A stretch of 9,274 nucleotides of DNA from Spirochaetales bacterium (GTDB taxonomy: Bacteria > Spirochaetota > Spirochaetia > DSM-27196 > SKKC01), in NCBI GenBank assembly GCA_007121695.1, contig SKKC01000361.1, forward strand, positions 1-9,274, given 5' to 3'. Each line of letters opens with the position of its first letter. The first letter of the stretch is position 1. This document shows positions 1 to 5,959 of the stretch, piece by piece. The position numbers and the translations under genes were made by a program. Under the pieces are notes generated by a model. It worked only from the letters and a program-made list of their open reading frames with translations, did not search any database and was not told the DNA's origin.

Positions 1-288
1 AATGCCGCCAACAGCATCGCCCGGATGTGGGTGTATCTGGTGTGGCACAATACCGGCAAGCCCTACCGGATATCACCGCAGTCGGAGTTGACGCATGCGG
101 AGGTAACGGGGGTGGAGGCGAAAGAGGTGCGCAGACACCGCAGGAGAATCTGTCGACGACGAGCATTCCTGACCCGCTGTACGGGGTTGAGCGAGTGGCA
201 GCGGCGGGACTGGCTCCAGTTACACTGGACGCCTGAACATCAAAATCGCAGGAACAGGCGGGTAACTCCCTGGTATGCAGCAGCTTAG
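1..288 (+). CDS. Probable IS transposase, C-terminal part (5' end outside window)
   Basis: An open frame enters from the left edge and ends at TAG 286-288, giving 95 residues. The segment ARMWVYLVWHNTGKPYRI, followed by a THAEV motif, resembles the C-terminal end of DDE-type transposases, in which a YHN..KPYRI-like stretch is followed by HAEVAGI. After that comes a very arginine-rich stretch, an RRRAFLTR segment, and a C-terminus of the form PxYAxA, also as I recall it for such proteins. No catalytic DDE residues are visible because they would lie upstream of the window, so this is a family-level guess from the tail alone. The ATG at 25 is internal, not a real start. The end seems natural rather than frameshifted. 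The element would encode a nuclease-type enzyme moving its own DNA. The alternative is a chance open frame, but the motif order argues against that. Confidence 0.55.
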   Translation, partial: NAANSIARMWVYLVWHNTGKPYRISPQSELTHAEVTGVEAKEVRRHRRRICRRRAFLTRCTGLSEWQRRDWLQLHWTPEHQNRRNRRVTPWYAAA

Positions 289-327
289 GAGCTACTCAAC
301 ACCAGGGTGGCGGACAGTAAAGACAGC
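289..327. other. Gap between transposase end and coiled-coil gene; possible IS end
   Basis: Only 39 bases separate the two convergent stop codons. The gap contains GGGTGGCGGACAGTAAAGAC at 304-323, which could be the terminal inverted repeat of the insertion sequence, but the other end is outside the window so this cannot be tested here. The short complementary pair CTGGT (270-274) and ACCAG (301-305) could form a weak hairpin across the transposase stop. No intrinsic terminator with a U-tract is seen for either gene. Confidence 0.25.
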
Positions 328-1455
328 CTACAGGTCGTCCTCTGGTCCTCGTCGTTCGAGAGCCGCGTCCCGCATTGATTCGAGTTCCGTTTTCCTTTTT
401 TTCAACTCCGCGATCGAGGCCTTCAGTTCTTTCATGGTCTCGTTCTTGTCCGAGACATCTCGTTCGACGTGCCCGATTTCTTCTGTGAGCCGCATTGCCT
501 CGATAGCCGCCTGCAGTCGGGCAATGTGGGCGTTTTCCGTCTCTATCTGAGCCTCATAATTCGCGATATTTCCCTGTGCCTCGACCGCCGCGGCGCTGAG
601 CTTCGTGTCAGGGACGCTCTGAAGCGACGAAGCTCCGAGTTCTTCAAGGAGAGCCTGCTTCTGCCGCTCACAGTCCTGTGTCAACTGCTCGAGTTCGGAA
701 ATCCGTCGTCCCGGCTTTCGTCCGGCACCAGCTTCTTCGAGTTCGGTTTCGAGACCGGACGATTCAGTCTGAAGATTCTGTAGCTGCGTATTCAGTTTTG
801 CCGTTCGACTCTGATTCTGATTGTACGGTTCGAGGGCCTGATCAAGATCGGTAGAGTTGACGTTTTGTGCGAAATCACTTTCGACTATCCGCTGGCCGAG
901 ACGAAAAAACAGGCGAGGAAGAGATCCTTCCTTGTTGGCCAGTTTCCCACGCAGCAGCGCCAGTCGACCGCGAACCACGACCTTGTCGAAAAAACGCTTG
1001 TTTTCCAGTTCCTCTTCAGCTTCCCGGACCTGCGTTCGAACGGCTTCGATATCGTGTCGGCTGGTGCGCAGTTCTTCGAACAGGTCCTGGTAGTCGCTGG
1101 TGCCCGAGGGGGCGCTGCTGGTTGCCTCGTACGCAGCTTCTCCTATCGACTCGAAAAAATTCTCGTTGTCTTTCTCGGTTTCCCGGATCTCGCCCTGGAT
1201 CGCGTTTTTTTCTTCCTGTATGGCGGCTCGTCGAGCGGTAATCTCGTGTATACGCTCAATGAGAGAGCTGTACCCTGAAGCGGTTGCCTGCACATCAAGT
1301 ATCTGCGTCCTGGTCTGAGACAGCCCGGCATTCAGATCTTCAGGAGGCGACTCTACTATTGATTCGCCTATGGCTCTGTGTGCCAGAGCAATCTGGCTAC
1401 GGAGATCGCGTATGCGTTCCTGCCGCTGTGCAATTTTTTTCTCGAGATCGATCAT
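328..1455 (-). CDS. Coiled-coil protein of unknown function
   Basis: A 375-residue protein that I do not recognise as any named family. It is rich in Glu, Gln, Arg, Lys, Ala and Leu with heptad-like spacing over residues 1-30, 62-105, 123-153, 215-242, 251-273 and 285-366, so it is probably a long helical coiled coil. There is no signal peptide and no membrane segment, which suggests a cytoplasmic protein. A different segment at about 153-195 (starting RFFDKVVVRGRLALLRGKLA) is basic and hydrophobic, with repeated Arg, Phe and Leu, and interrupts the coiled coil; it may be the functional or binding part. A Ser/Thr-rich linker lies near 111-121. There is one Cys, at 262. The start is supported by GGAG at 1463-1466 (7 bases before ATG) and by a good promoter. 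The gene is monocistronic here, with a probable insertion sequence beyond its 3' end. A structural or scaffold role is only a guess. Confidence 0.82.
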   Translation of the reverse strand: MIDLEKKIAQRQERIRDLRSQIALAHRAIGESIVESPPEDLNAGLSQTRTQILDVQATASGYSSLIERIHEITARRAAIQEEKNAIQGEIRETEKDNENFFESIGEAAYEATSSAPSGTSDYQDLFEELRTSRHDIEAVRTQVREAEEELENKRFFDKVVVRGRLALLRGKLANKEGSLPRLFFRLGQRIVESDFAQNVNSTDLDQALEPYNQNQSRTAKLNTQLQNLQTESSGLETELEEAGAGRKPGRRISELEQLTQDCERQKQALLEELGASSLQSVPDTKLSAAAVEAQGNIANYEAQIETENAHIARLQAAIEAMRLTEEIGHVERDVSDKNETMKELKASIAELKKRKTELESMRDAALERRGPEDDL

Positions 1456-1472
1456 AGGTTTACTCCACTTTT

Positions 1473-1501
1473 ACAGTATGGCCGGGGGTGTCGGGTGTCA
1501 A
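1473..1501 (-). promoter_or_regulatory. Sigma-70-like promoter for the coiled-coil gene
   Basis: Read on the minus strand: TTGACA (complement of 1496-1501), a 17-base spacer, then TACTGT (complement of 1473-1478). The -35 is a perfect consensus match and the spacing is optimal. Transcription would start near 1466, leaving a very short leader of about 11 bases that is largely the Shine-Dalgarno sequence. Confidence 0.7.
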
Positions 1502-1518
1502 GTGAGCAGGAACATGAG

Positions 1519-1524
1519 TATATT
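1519..1524 (+). promoter_or_regulatory. Candidate -10 box for msrB (leaderless start)
   Basis: TATATT sits exactly 6 bases before the msrB ATG, so a transcript would start on or next to the A of the start codon. The hexamer 17 bases upstream (TGTCAA, 1496-1501) is a poor -35, and it is the same DNA used in reverse as the -35 of the divergent coiled-coil gene. No good Shine-Dalgarno is present at usual spacing. Tentative. Confidence 0.35.
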
Positions 1525-1530
1525 ACTGAT

Positions 1531-1956
1531 ATGAAACGAAAGCATGATGTCGAGTACGAAGTGCAGAAAGACGATGAAGAGTGGAAGAGCCTGCTCTCGG
1601 CAGAAGAGTATCGGGTTTTGCGTCGGGCAGGAACCGAGCGTGCGTTTACCGGACGGTATCACGATTGCAAGGACGACGGGATCTATGTATGTGCCGGGTG
1701 CGGGAATCCTCTGTTCGATGCCCGTACAAAGTATGATTCGGGAAGCGGTTGGCCGAGTTATTACGAGCCGGTAAGCTCTCAGGCAGTCGAGGAGCACGAG
1801 GATCGCAGTCTTTTCGCCGTGCGCACCGAAGTATGCTGCAGCAGGTGTGGGGGACATCTCGGGCACGTGTTTAATGATGGACCCCGTCCGACCGGCCTTC
1901 GCTACTGTATGAACTCGGCAGCAATGAGGCTCAAAGAACGCGAACTCGGAGACTGA
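1531..1956 (+). CDS. msrB: Peptide-methionine (R)-S-oxide reductase MsrB
   Basis: MsrB reduces the R-epimer of methionine sulfoxide in oxidised proteins back to methionine, normally with thioredoxin as reductant, in the cytoplasm. With the ATG at 1531 the protein is 141 residues, a usual length for a single-domain MsrB. Two CxxC pairs that hold structural zinc are visible (C54/C57 in VCAGCG; C103/C106 in CSRCG), then GHLGHVFNDGP and the catalytic Cys 126 in RYCMNSAAM. The GSGWPS motif has Ser where E. coli MsrB has the resolving Cys (GCGWPS), so recycling probably uses another Cys or direct reduction; C102, next to a zinc ligand, is an extra Cys. The frame is open upstream (GTG at 1495 also possible), but the conserved part begins after 1531. 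No clear ribosome binding site precedes the ATG; a TATATT lies 6 bases before it. The stop abuts the next gene's ATG. Confidence 0.95.
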   Translation: MKRKHDVEYEVQKDDEEWKSLLSAEEYRVLRRAGTERAFTGRYHDCKDDGIYVCAGCGNPLFDARTKYDSGSGWPSYYEPVSSQAVEEHEDRSLFAVRTEVCCSRCGGHLGHVFNDGPRPTGLRYCMNSAAMRLKERELGD

Positions 1957-3366
1957 ATGGCTCGCACAGCATCTGCATCGATACCAGGCGCCACAGACAT
2001 AACGGCGGTCGTAGATACGGCGAGACGTGCGTTTCAGTCGCAGACGACGCCTGCGCCGCTGCGTGGCGAGCAGGCTCTTCGTCGTCTGGAGCAGGCTGTA
2101 CGGGTACACGAAGACGCAATCCTGAAAGCGCTGCATGATGATCTGCGGAAACCGGAACTGGAAAGCGTAGCATCGGAAGTGTCGGTGTTTTTTCAGGAAG
2201 TCCGGGAACTGCGAAGGCATCTGAAGACGTTTTTTCGCCCGGCACGAAAACGGTCCCCGGCCGCATTTTTTCGCTCGTTCAGTACCGTGCATCGAAGGCC
2301 CCGCGGTGTAGTTCTGATCATTGCGCCCTGGAACTACCCTGTGCAGCTTTCTCTCGTTCCGCTGGCCGGTGCGATCGCATCGGGCAACAGTGTAGTGCTG
2401 AAACCATCTGAAATGGCGCCGAATGTCGCGTCGGTTCTATCGGTCCTCGTTCAGGAGGCGTTTCCCGATGGCCTTGTGCAGGTGGTCAATGGTGACAGAT
2501 ACGTTGCCGAAACGCTTTTGACCCACCGATTCGATCACATTTTTTATACGGGAAACAGCGCTGTGGGCAGATTAATCATGAAGGCTGCTTCGCAACATCT
2601 GACTCCCGTGACACTTGAGCTTGGCGGGAAAAGCCCGGTTGTGGTAACGAGGCACGCGAACGTGCGCGTCGCTGCCGAGCGAATCGCGTGGGGTAAGGGG
2701 TTTAACGCCGGTCAGACGTGCGTCGCTCCCGATTACGTCGCGGTCGATGAGGCTGTTCACGATGAGTTTGTGAGCAGTCTGAAAGCTGCTTTTTCGCGTA
2801 TGTACGGGGAGGTGCCTCTCGAAAGCCCTGATCTGGCTCGAATCGTGAATAATCGACATTATGACCGGGTGTGCGGTTTGCTGGACGAATCACGTGGAGT
2901 AGTCTGGGGCGGACAGCGCGAAGCATCGAACCGGGCAATCGCTCCGGCCATCGTGGAGCGCGTCGACTGGAACGACTCGCTCATGTCCGAAGAACTCTTT
3001 GCTCCGGTACTGCCCGTCCTCTCGTACACGTCTCTCGACGATCTCGTGTCCCGAATCAACGCGTTGCCCCAGCCGCTCGCCCTGTATGTGTTCAGCGAGA
3101 AACGTCGTGAGGTCGAGGACATATTCAACCGCATTCCAAGCGGGGGCGGTTCGGTCAACGACGTGGTAATTCATGTCGCCTCTTCCGCACTCCCCTTCGG
3201 AGGGGTGGGAGACAGCGGATTCGGACGTTATCGCGGGGTCTACAGCCTGCAGACGTTTACGTTCGAGCGAGCGGTGGTGACCCATTACACCTTCCCTGAA
3301 CTCCGGTTTCGATATCCGCCATACAAGGGAAAACTGAAGCTTATGCGCATGATCCTCCGGCACTGA
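1957..3366 (+). CDS. NAD(P)-dependent aldehyde dehydrogenase, class 3 (ALDH3) type
   Basis: Oxidises aldehydes (in this class often medium- or long-chain fatty or aromatic aldehydes) to carboxylates with NAD(P)+. The protein has 469 residues, typical of ALDH3-like enzymes, which are shorter than classical ALDHs of about 490-500. Visible motifs: APWNYPVQ with N126 of the oxyanion hole; LELGGKSP with the general base E221; FNAGQTC with catalytic Cys 255; SEELFAPVLPV; and the C-terminal GGVGDSGFGRYRG typical of the family. The end, RYPPYKGKLKLMRMILRH, also resembles ALDH3 tails; there is no C-terminal membrane anchor, so it is probably cytosolic. The start is clear: GGAG at 1948-1951 lies inside the msrB 3' end and the ATG follows the msrB TGA without a gap, implying translational coupling. 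The natural substrate cannot be told from sequence. The coupling with msrB suggests a shared role in damage control, an inference. Confidence 0.94.
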   Translation: MARTASASIPGATDITAVVDTARRAFQSQTTPAPLRGEQALRRLEQAVRVHEDAILKALHDDLRKPELESVASEVSVFFQEVRELRRHLKTFFRPARKRSPAAFFRSFSTVHRRPRGVVLIIAPWNYPVQLSLVPLAGAIASGNSVVLKPSEMAPNVASVLSVLVQEAFPDGLVQVVNGDRYVAETLLTHRFDHIFYTGNSAVGRLIMKAASQHLTPVTLELGGKSPVVVTRHANVRVAAERIAWGKGFNAGQTCVAPDYVAVDEAVHDEFVSSLKAAFSRMYGEVPLESPDLARIVNNRHYDRVCGLLDESRGVVWGGQREASNRAIAPAIVERVDWNDSLMSEELFAPVLPVLSYTSLDDLVSRINALPQPLALYVFSEKRREVEDIFNRIPSGGGSVNDVVIHVASSALPFGGVGDSGFGRYRGVYSLQTFTFERAVVTHYTFPELRFRYPPYKGKLKLMRMILRH

Positions 3367-3375
3367 CGCGGCATG

Positions 3376-3405
3376 TTGTCCGGCCATGGCCTTTTCCTGT
3401 ACTCT
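3376..3405 (+). promoter_or_regulatory. Weak candidate promoter for the DEAD-box helicase gene
   Basis: TTGTCC (3376-3381), an 18-base spacer and TACTCT (3400-3405) match the sigma-70 pattern only loosely. The spacer contains the palindrome GGCCATGGCC (3382-3391), followed by four T. The -10-like box ends 8 bases before the helicase ATG, which would give a nearly leaderless transcript. The 47-base gap after the aldehyde dehydrogenase gene is also compatible with read-through. Confidence 0.3.
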
Positions 3406-3413
3406 GTAGGTCC

Positions 3414-5075
3414 ATGAGTTTTAAAGATTATTCTCTTTCGGATCCCGTAATGAAGGGAATTTCCGAAGCAGGGTTCACCGAACCCACCCCCGTACAGGTC
3501 CAGACGTTTTCACATACCCTGTCGGGCCACGACGTAACTGTGCAGTCGCAGACTGGAACGGGCAAGACTGCTGCCTTCCTCATTTCGATTTTCGAGTTAC
3601 TGACGAAAAATGAACGCTACGCAGGCGCGAAGGCACTGGTCGTCGCGCCGACGCGGGAGCTTGCAGTACAGATCGACGAAGAGGCGAAACTTCTCGGAAA
3701 ACACACAGGTCTGAAGACTGGCTGCTTTTACGGAGGAGTAGGGTACGGCAAGCAGGAAGACGAGATTGCCCGTGGTGTTGACATCATTATCGGGACTCCC
3801 GGTCGGCTGCTCGATTTCTGTCGCTCCAGAAAACTCGACTTCATGTCCGTGCGCATTTGCGTAATTGACGAAGCCGATCGACTGTTCGATATGGGCTTCT
3901 ACCCGGATATACAGGAAATCATGAGGAAGATGGTCGACCGTACCGAACGTACGACCATGCTTTTCAGTGCGACGCTCAGCACCAAGGTGCTGAATATCGC
4001 GTGGAAGTACATGAACGATCCCGTCGAGATCGAGATAGAGCCGGAACACATCACGGTCGACCGAATCGAGCAGTCGGTGTATCACGTGGCGCGCGATGAA
4101 AAACTGCGACTGCTTCTCGGACTGCTTCAGAAGTTCAAACCGAGGAACGCGCTGATTTTCACCAACACGAAGGTAAAAGCCGAAGAGGTCTCGAAACGCC
4201 TTACAATTAACGGGTTTACATCCCGTTTTATCATGGGGGATCTTCCGCAGAGCAAGCGTTTACGCATAATCGACGACATAAAAAGCGGAAAGAACCAGTT
4301 CGTCGTTGCAACCGACGTGGCTGCACGAGGTATCCATATCGATGATCTGGAACTCGTCGTGAACTATGACGTACCTGAAGACCCGGAAAGCTATGTGCAC
4401 CGCATCGGGCGCACCGCGCGGGCAGGTCTCGACGGCAGGGCAATAACCCTCGCGTGCGAACAGTACGTGTTCGGTCTCGAGGCCGTCGAGGAGCTCATTG
4501 GAAAGAAATTGCCTGTCGAGCGCTACGAACCGGACATGCTGGCGGACGATCGAAGCGAGGGCGTCAGCGTTCGGCACGACAGACACCGTGACTCCACCCG
4601 GCGCGGGGGGGATACTCGACGGTCTTCGAGACGATCCGACAGTCACCAGCGAAAGCCGCGCAGCCGGCCAGCGACACACCATGAGCACAAGCCAAGCGGC
4701 CGTGCAGTGGAGGCCGCGAGCGCTCACGGGCCATCCGGCGGGAAGGTTCATCATGACCCGACGTCCGACGCCGCGCGTCCACGAACCGGCGATCGATCGA
4801 AACAGCGACGTCGGAAATCACGAAGTGGGCATCATCAACCTGCGAAACAGACAGCCCAGACACAGACGGGAAACGCGCTCGAAGACAGGCTGGAACGGTA
4901 CCGGCAGAAATATGGCGAGGATTTCGTGCCGAAACACATCGAGACGGCCGATACATCGACAAAAACGGCTGCGTCGGCCGGCGGGACGCGACCCTCACAG
5001 CCATCACCGCCGACCGAAAAACCGTCTCAGGGCCCCCTGAAGCGGATCGTATCGAGGCTGTTCCGAAAGAAATAG
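3414..5075 (+). CDS. RhlB-like DEAD-box ATP-dependent RNA helicase
   Basis: Unwinds RNA duplexes with ATP hydrolysis; RhlB-type enzymes act in RNA decay and ribosome-linked RNA remodelling in the cytoplasm. The 553-residue protein has all core motifs: Q-motif region FTEPTPVQ, motif I SQTGTGKT (K51), Ia PTRELA (79-84), Ib TPGRLL (128-133), II DEAD (152-155), III SAT (185-187), V DVAARGIHI, and VI HRIGRTARAG (329-338). YGGVGYGKQ, MLFSATLS, EIEPEH, AARGIHI and ITLACEQY resemble E. coli RhlB more than RhlE, DeaD or SrmB. After about residue 375 comes a long tail, rich in Arg, His, Ser and Lys and probably disordered, likely binding RNA. Within it the short ordered-looking motif LEDRLERYRQKYGEDF is followed by a basic end, LKRIVSRLFRKK. 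The ATG has only a weak AGG (3408-3410) upstream. No terminator is seen after it. Confidence 0.95.
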   Translation: MSFKDYSLSDPVMKGISEAGFTEPTPVQVQTFSHTLSGHDVTVQSQTGTGKTAAFLISIFELLTKNERYAGAKALVVAPTRELAVQIDEEAKLLGKHTGLKTGCFYGGVGYGKQEDEIARGVDIIIGTPGRLLDFCRSRKLDFMSVRICVIDEADRLFDMGFYPDIQEIMRKMVDRTERTTMLFSATLSTKVLNIAWKYMNDPVEIEIEPEHITVDRIEQSVYHVARDEKLRLLLGLLQKFKPRNALIFTNTKVKAEEVSKRLTINGFTSRFIMGDLPQSKRLRIIDDIKSGKNQFVVATDVAARGIHIDDLELVVNYDVPEDPESYVHRIGRTARAGLDGRAITLACEQYVFGLEAVEELIGKKLPVERYEPDMLADDRSEGVSVRHDRHRDSTRRGGDTRRSSRRSDSHQRKPRSRPATHHEHKPSGRAVEAASAHGPSGGKVHHDPTSDAARPRTGDRSKQRRRKSRSGHHQPAKQTAQTQTGNALEDRLERYRQKYGEDFVPKHIETADTSTKTAASAGGTRPSQPSPPTEKPSQGPLKRIVSRLFRKK

Positions 5076-5088
5076 CTGTTTTGGGGCG

Positions 5089-5118
5089 TTGACAGCGTGC
5101 ACTTCATTTCGGTAGTGT
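5089..5118 (+). promoter_or_regulatory. Sigma-70-like promoter for rpsD
   Basis: TTGACA (5089-5094, perfect -35), an 18-base spacer and TAGTGT (5113-5118). Transcription would start near 5125, leaving a leader of about 32 bases that carries AGGAG (5139-5143) and GAGAG (5148-5152) before the ATG at 5157. It gives rpsD its own expression, separate from the helicase gene. Confidence 0.65.
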
Positions 5119-5156
5119 ACTGATTCCGAATTGTTTACAGGAGCATAGAGAGTAGA

Positions 5157-5774
5157 ATGGCACGAAATACAAAAGCCAAAGGAAAGATTGTACGCCGGTT
5201 TGGCGTCAACATATTTGGAAATCCGAAGTACGATCGTCTTCTGAAGAGAAAACCGTCCCCTCCCGGGGAGCCGAAGAAGAAGCGCGTCCGTCAGACCGAA
5301 TACGGTCGACAGCTCGGCGAAAAGCAGAAACTGAAGTTTGCCTACGGCCTCAGTGAAAAGCAGTTCAGTAACCTCTTCTACAAGGCGAAGTCCATGAAGG
5401 GTGTTACGGGCGACAACATGCTGCAGCTTCTCGAGCGGCGCATGGATAACGTTGTGTATCGACTCGGTATGGCTGCCAGTCGCTCGCAGGCGCGACAGCT
5501 TGTCAGTCACGGTCACATTATGCTGAACGGGAGAAAGATTACTGTCCCGAGCGCGCTCGTTCGACCGGGCGATACGATCAGCGTTCGTGATCGAAAAACT
5601 ACCAAGGATCTCGTGAGACGGTATCTTTCGGAGAACAGCGCACGCTCAGTCCCCCCGTGGCTCGCACTGAGTCGCGACGACATGACCGCGAGCGTTACGG
5701 TTATTCCAAGCCGCGATATTATTCCGACCATTGCCGACGAGCAGCTGGTTATCGAGTACTACGCGAAGCAGTAA
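5157..5774 (+). CDS. rpsD: 30S ribosomal protein S4
   Basis: Primary 16S rRNA-binding protein that nucleates assembly of the small-subunit body and helps translational accuracy. The 205 residues match the usual bacterial length of about 200-210. The N-terminal part reads MARNTKAKGKIVRRFG, then a typical NPKYDRLLKRKP..PPGEPKKK..RQTEYG..L.EKQKLKFAYGLSEKQF. The S4 RNA-binding domain covers about residues 91-150 (LLERRMDNVVYRLGMAASRS, then QARQLVSHGHIMLNGRKI). There is no Cys at all, so this is the zinc-free form of S4. The gene stands alone, with its own promoter and terminator, rather than in the alpha operon with rpsM, rpsK and rpoA as in many bacteria. Confidence 0.98.
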   Translation: MARNTKAKGKIVRRFGVNIFGNPKYDRLLKRKPSPPGEPKKKRVRQTEYGRQLGEKQKLKFAYGLSEKQFSNLFYKAKSMKGVTGDNMLQLLERRMDNVVYRLGMAASRSQARQLVSHGHIMLNGRKITVPSALVRPGDTISVRDRKTTKDLVRRYLSENSARSVPPWLALSRDDMTASVTVIPSRDIIPTIADEQLVIEYYAKQ

Positions 5775-5779
5775 TTCTA

Positions 5780-5792
5780 CGCGTGAAACGCG
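5780..5792 (+). other. Small GC hairpin just after rpsD
   Basis: CGCGT, loop GAA, ACGCG: a perfect 5-bp stem with a 3-base loop, followed by further CGCG/ACGCG runs up to 5802. It has no U-tract and lies directly before the intrinsic terminator, so it may assist termination or protect the 3' end of the message. It could also be chance in CG-rich sequence. Confidence 0.35.
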
Positions 5793-5805
5793 CGTTACGC
5801 GGAAG

Positions 5806-5837
5806 ACCCCTGTCGTACAACTGGCAGGGGTTTTTTT
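5806..5837 (+). terminator. Intrinsic terminator of rpsD
   Basis: CCCCTGTC (5807-5814) pairs with GGCAGGGG (5823-5830) as an 8-bp stem with one T-G wobble and an 8-base loop, directly followed by seven T. This is a classic Rho-independent terminator and the only clear one in the window. Confidence 0.88.
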
Positions 5838-5881
5838 ATGCTTCAGAGGTGTATCAACTTCTGTAGCATCGTCGACTGCGT

Positions 5882-5910
5882 GTGAAATAGATGGCCGGTT
5901 TCTATATACT
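5882..5910 (+). promoter_or_regulatory. Promoter for the ATPase/cNMP-domain regulator
   Basis: GTGAAA (5882-5887), a 17-base spacer and TATACT (5905-5910). Start of transcription near 5917, with a leader of about 43 bases. It overlaps the upstream in-frame ATG at 5891, which therefore cannot be the translation start of a message made from it. The rest of the 185-base interval 5775-5959 holds the rpsD terminator and otherwise nothing I recognise. Confidence 0.55.
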
Positions 5911-5959
5911 TAGACCTGCCATACCGAAAATAGAAAAAAGTCGCTGCAAGGAAGGTACG

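Noticed and set aside
865..1278. Plus-strand frames opposite the coiled-coil gene
   Set aside because: They lack domains and are shadows of the minus-strand gene, which has a good promoter, ribosome binding site and coherent heptad composition.
1498..2292. A 264-codon open frame on the minus strand across msrB and the start of the aldehyde dehydrogenase gene
   Set aside because: The opposite strand carries clear MsrB and ALDH catalytic motifs; this frame has a biased composition with no recognisable domain and no ribosome binding site.
4580..4860. Possible repeat array or CRISPR in the low-complexity helicase tail
   Set aside because: No repeat of fixed length and spacing is present; the impression comes from codon bias for Arg, Ser and His.
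4498..5040. A 180-codon frame inside the helicase tail on the same strand
   Set aside because: It is rich in Arg, Pro and Thr as expected from a shifted reading of GC-rich basic-tail codons; the RhlB-like frame runs through without a break.
5891..5959. In-frame extension of the regulator to ATG 5891
   Set aside because: The promoter (-10 at 5905-5910) lies within it, and a strong Shine-Dalgarno precedes ATG 5960.
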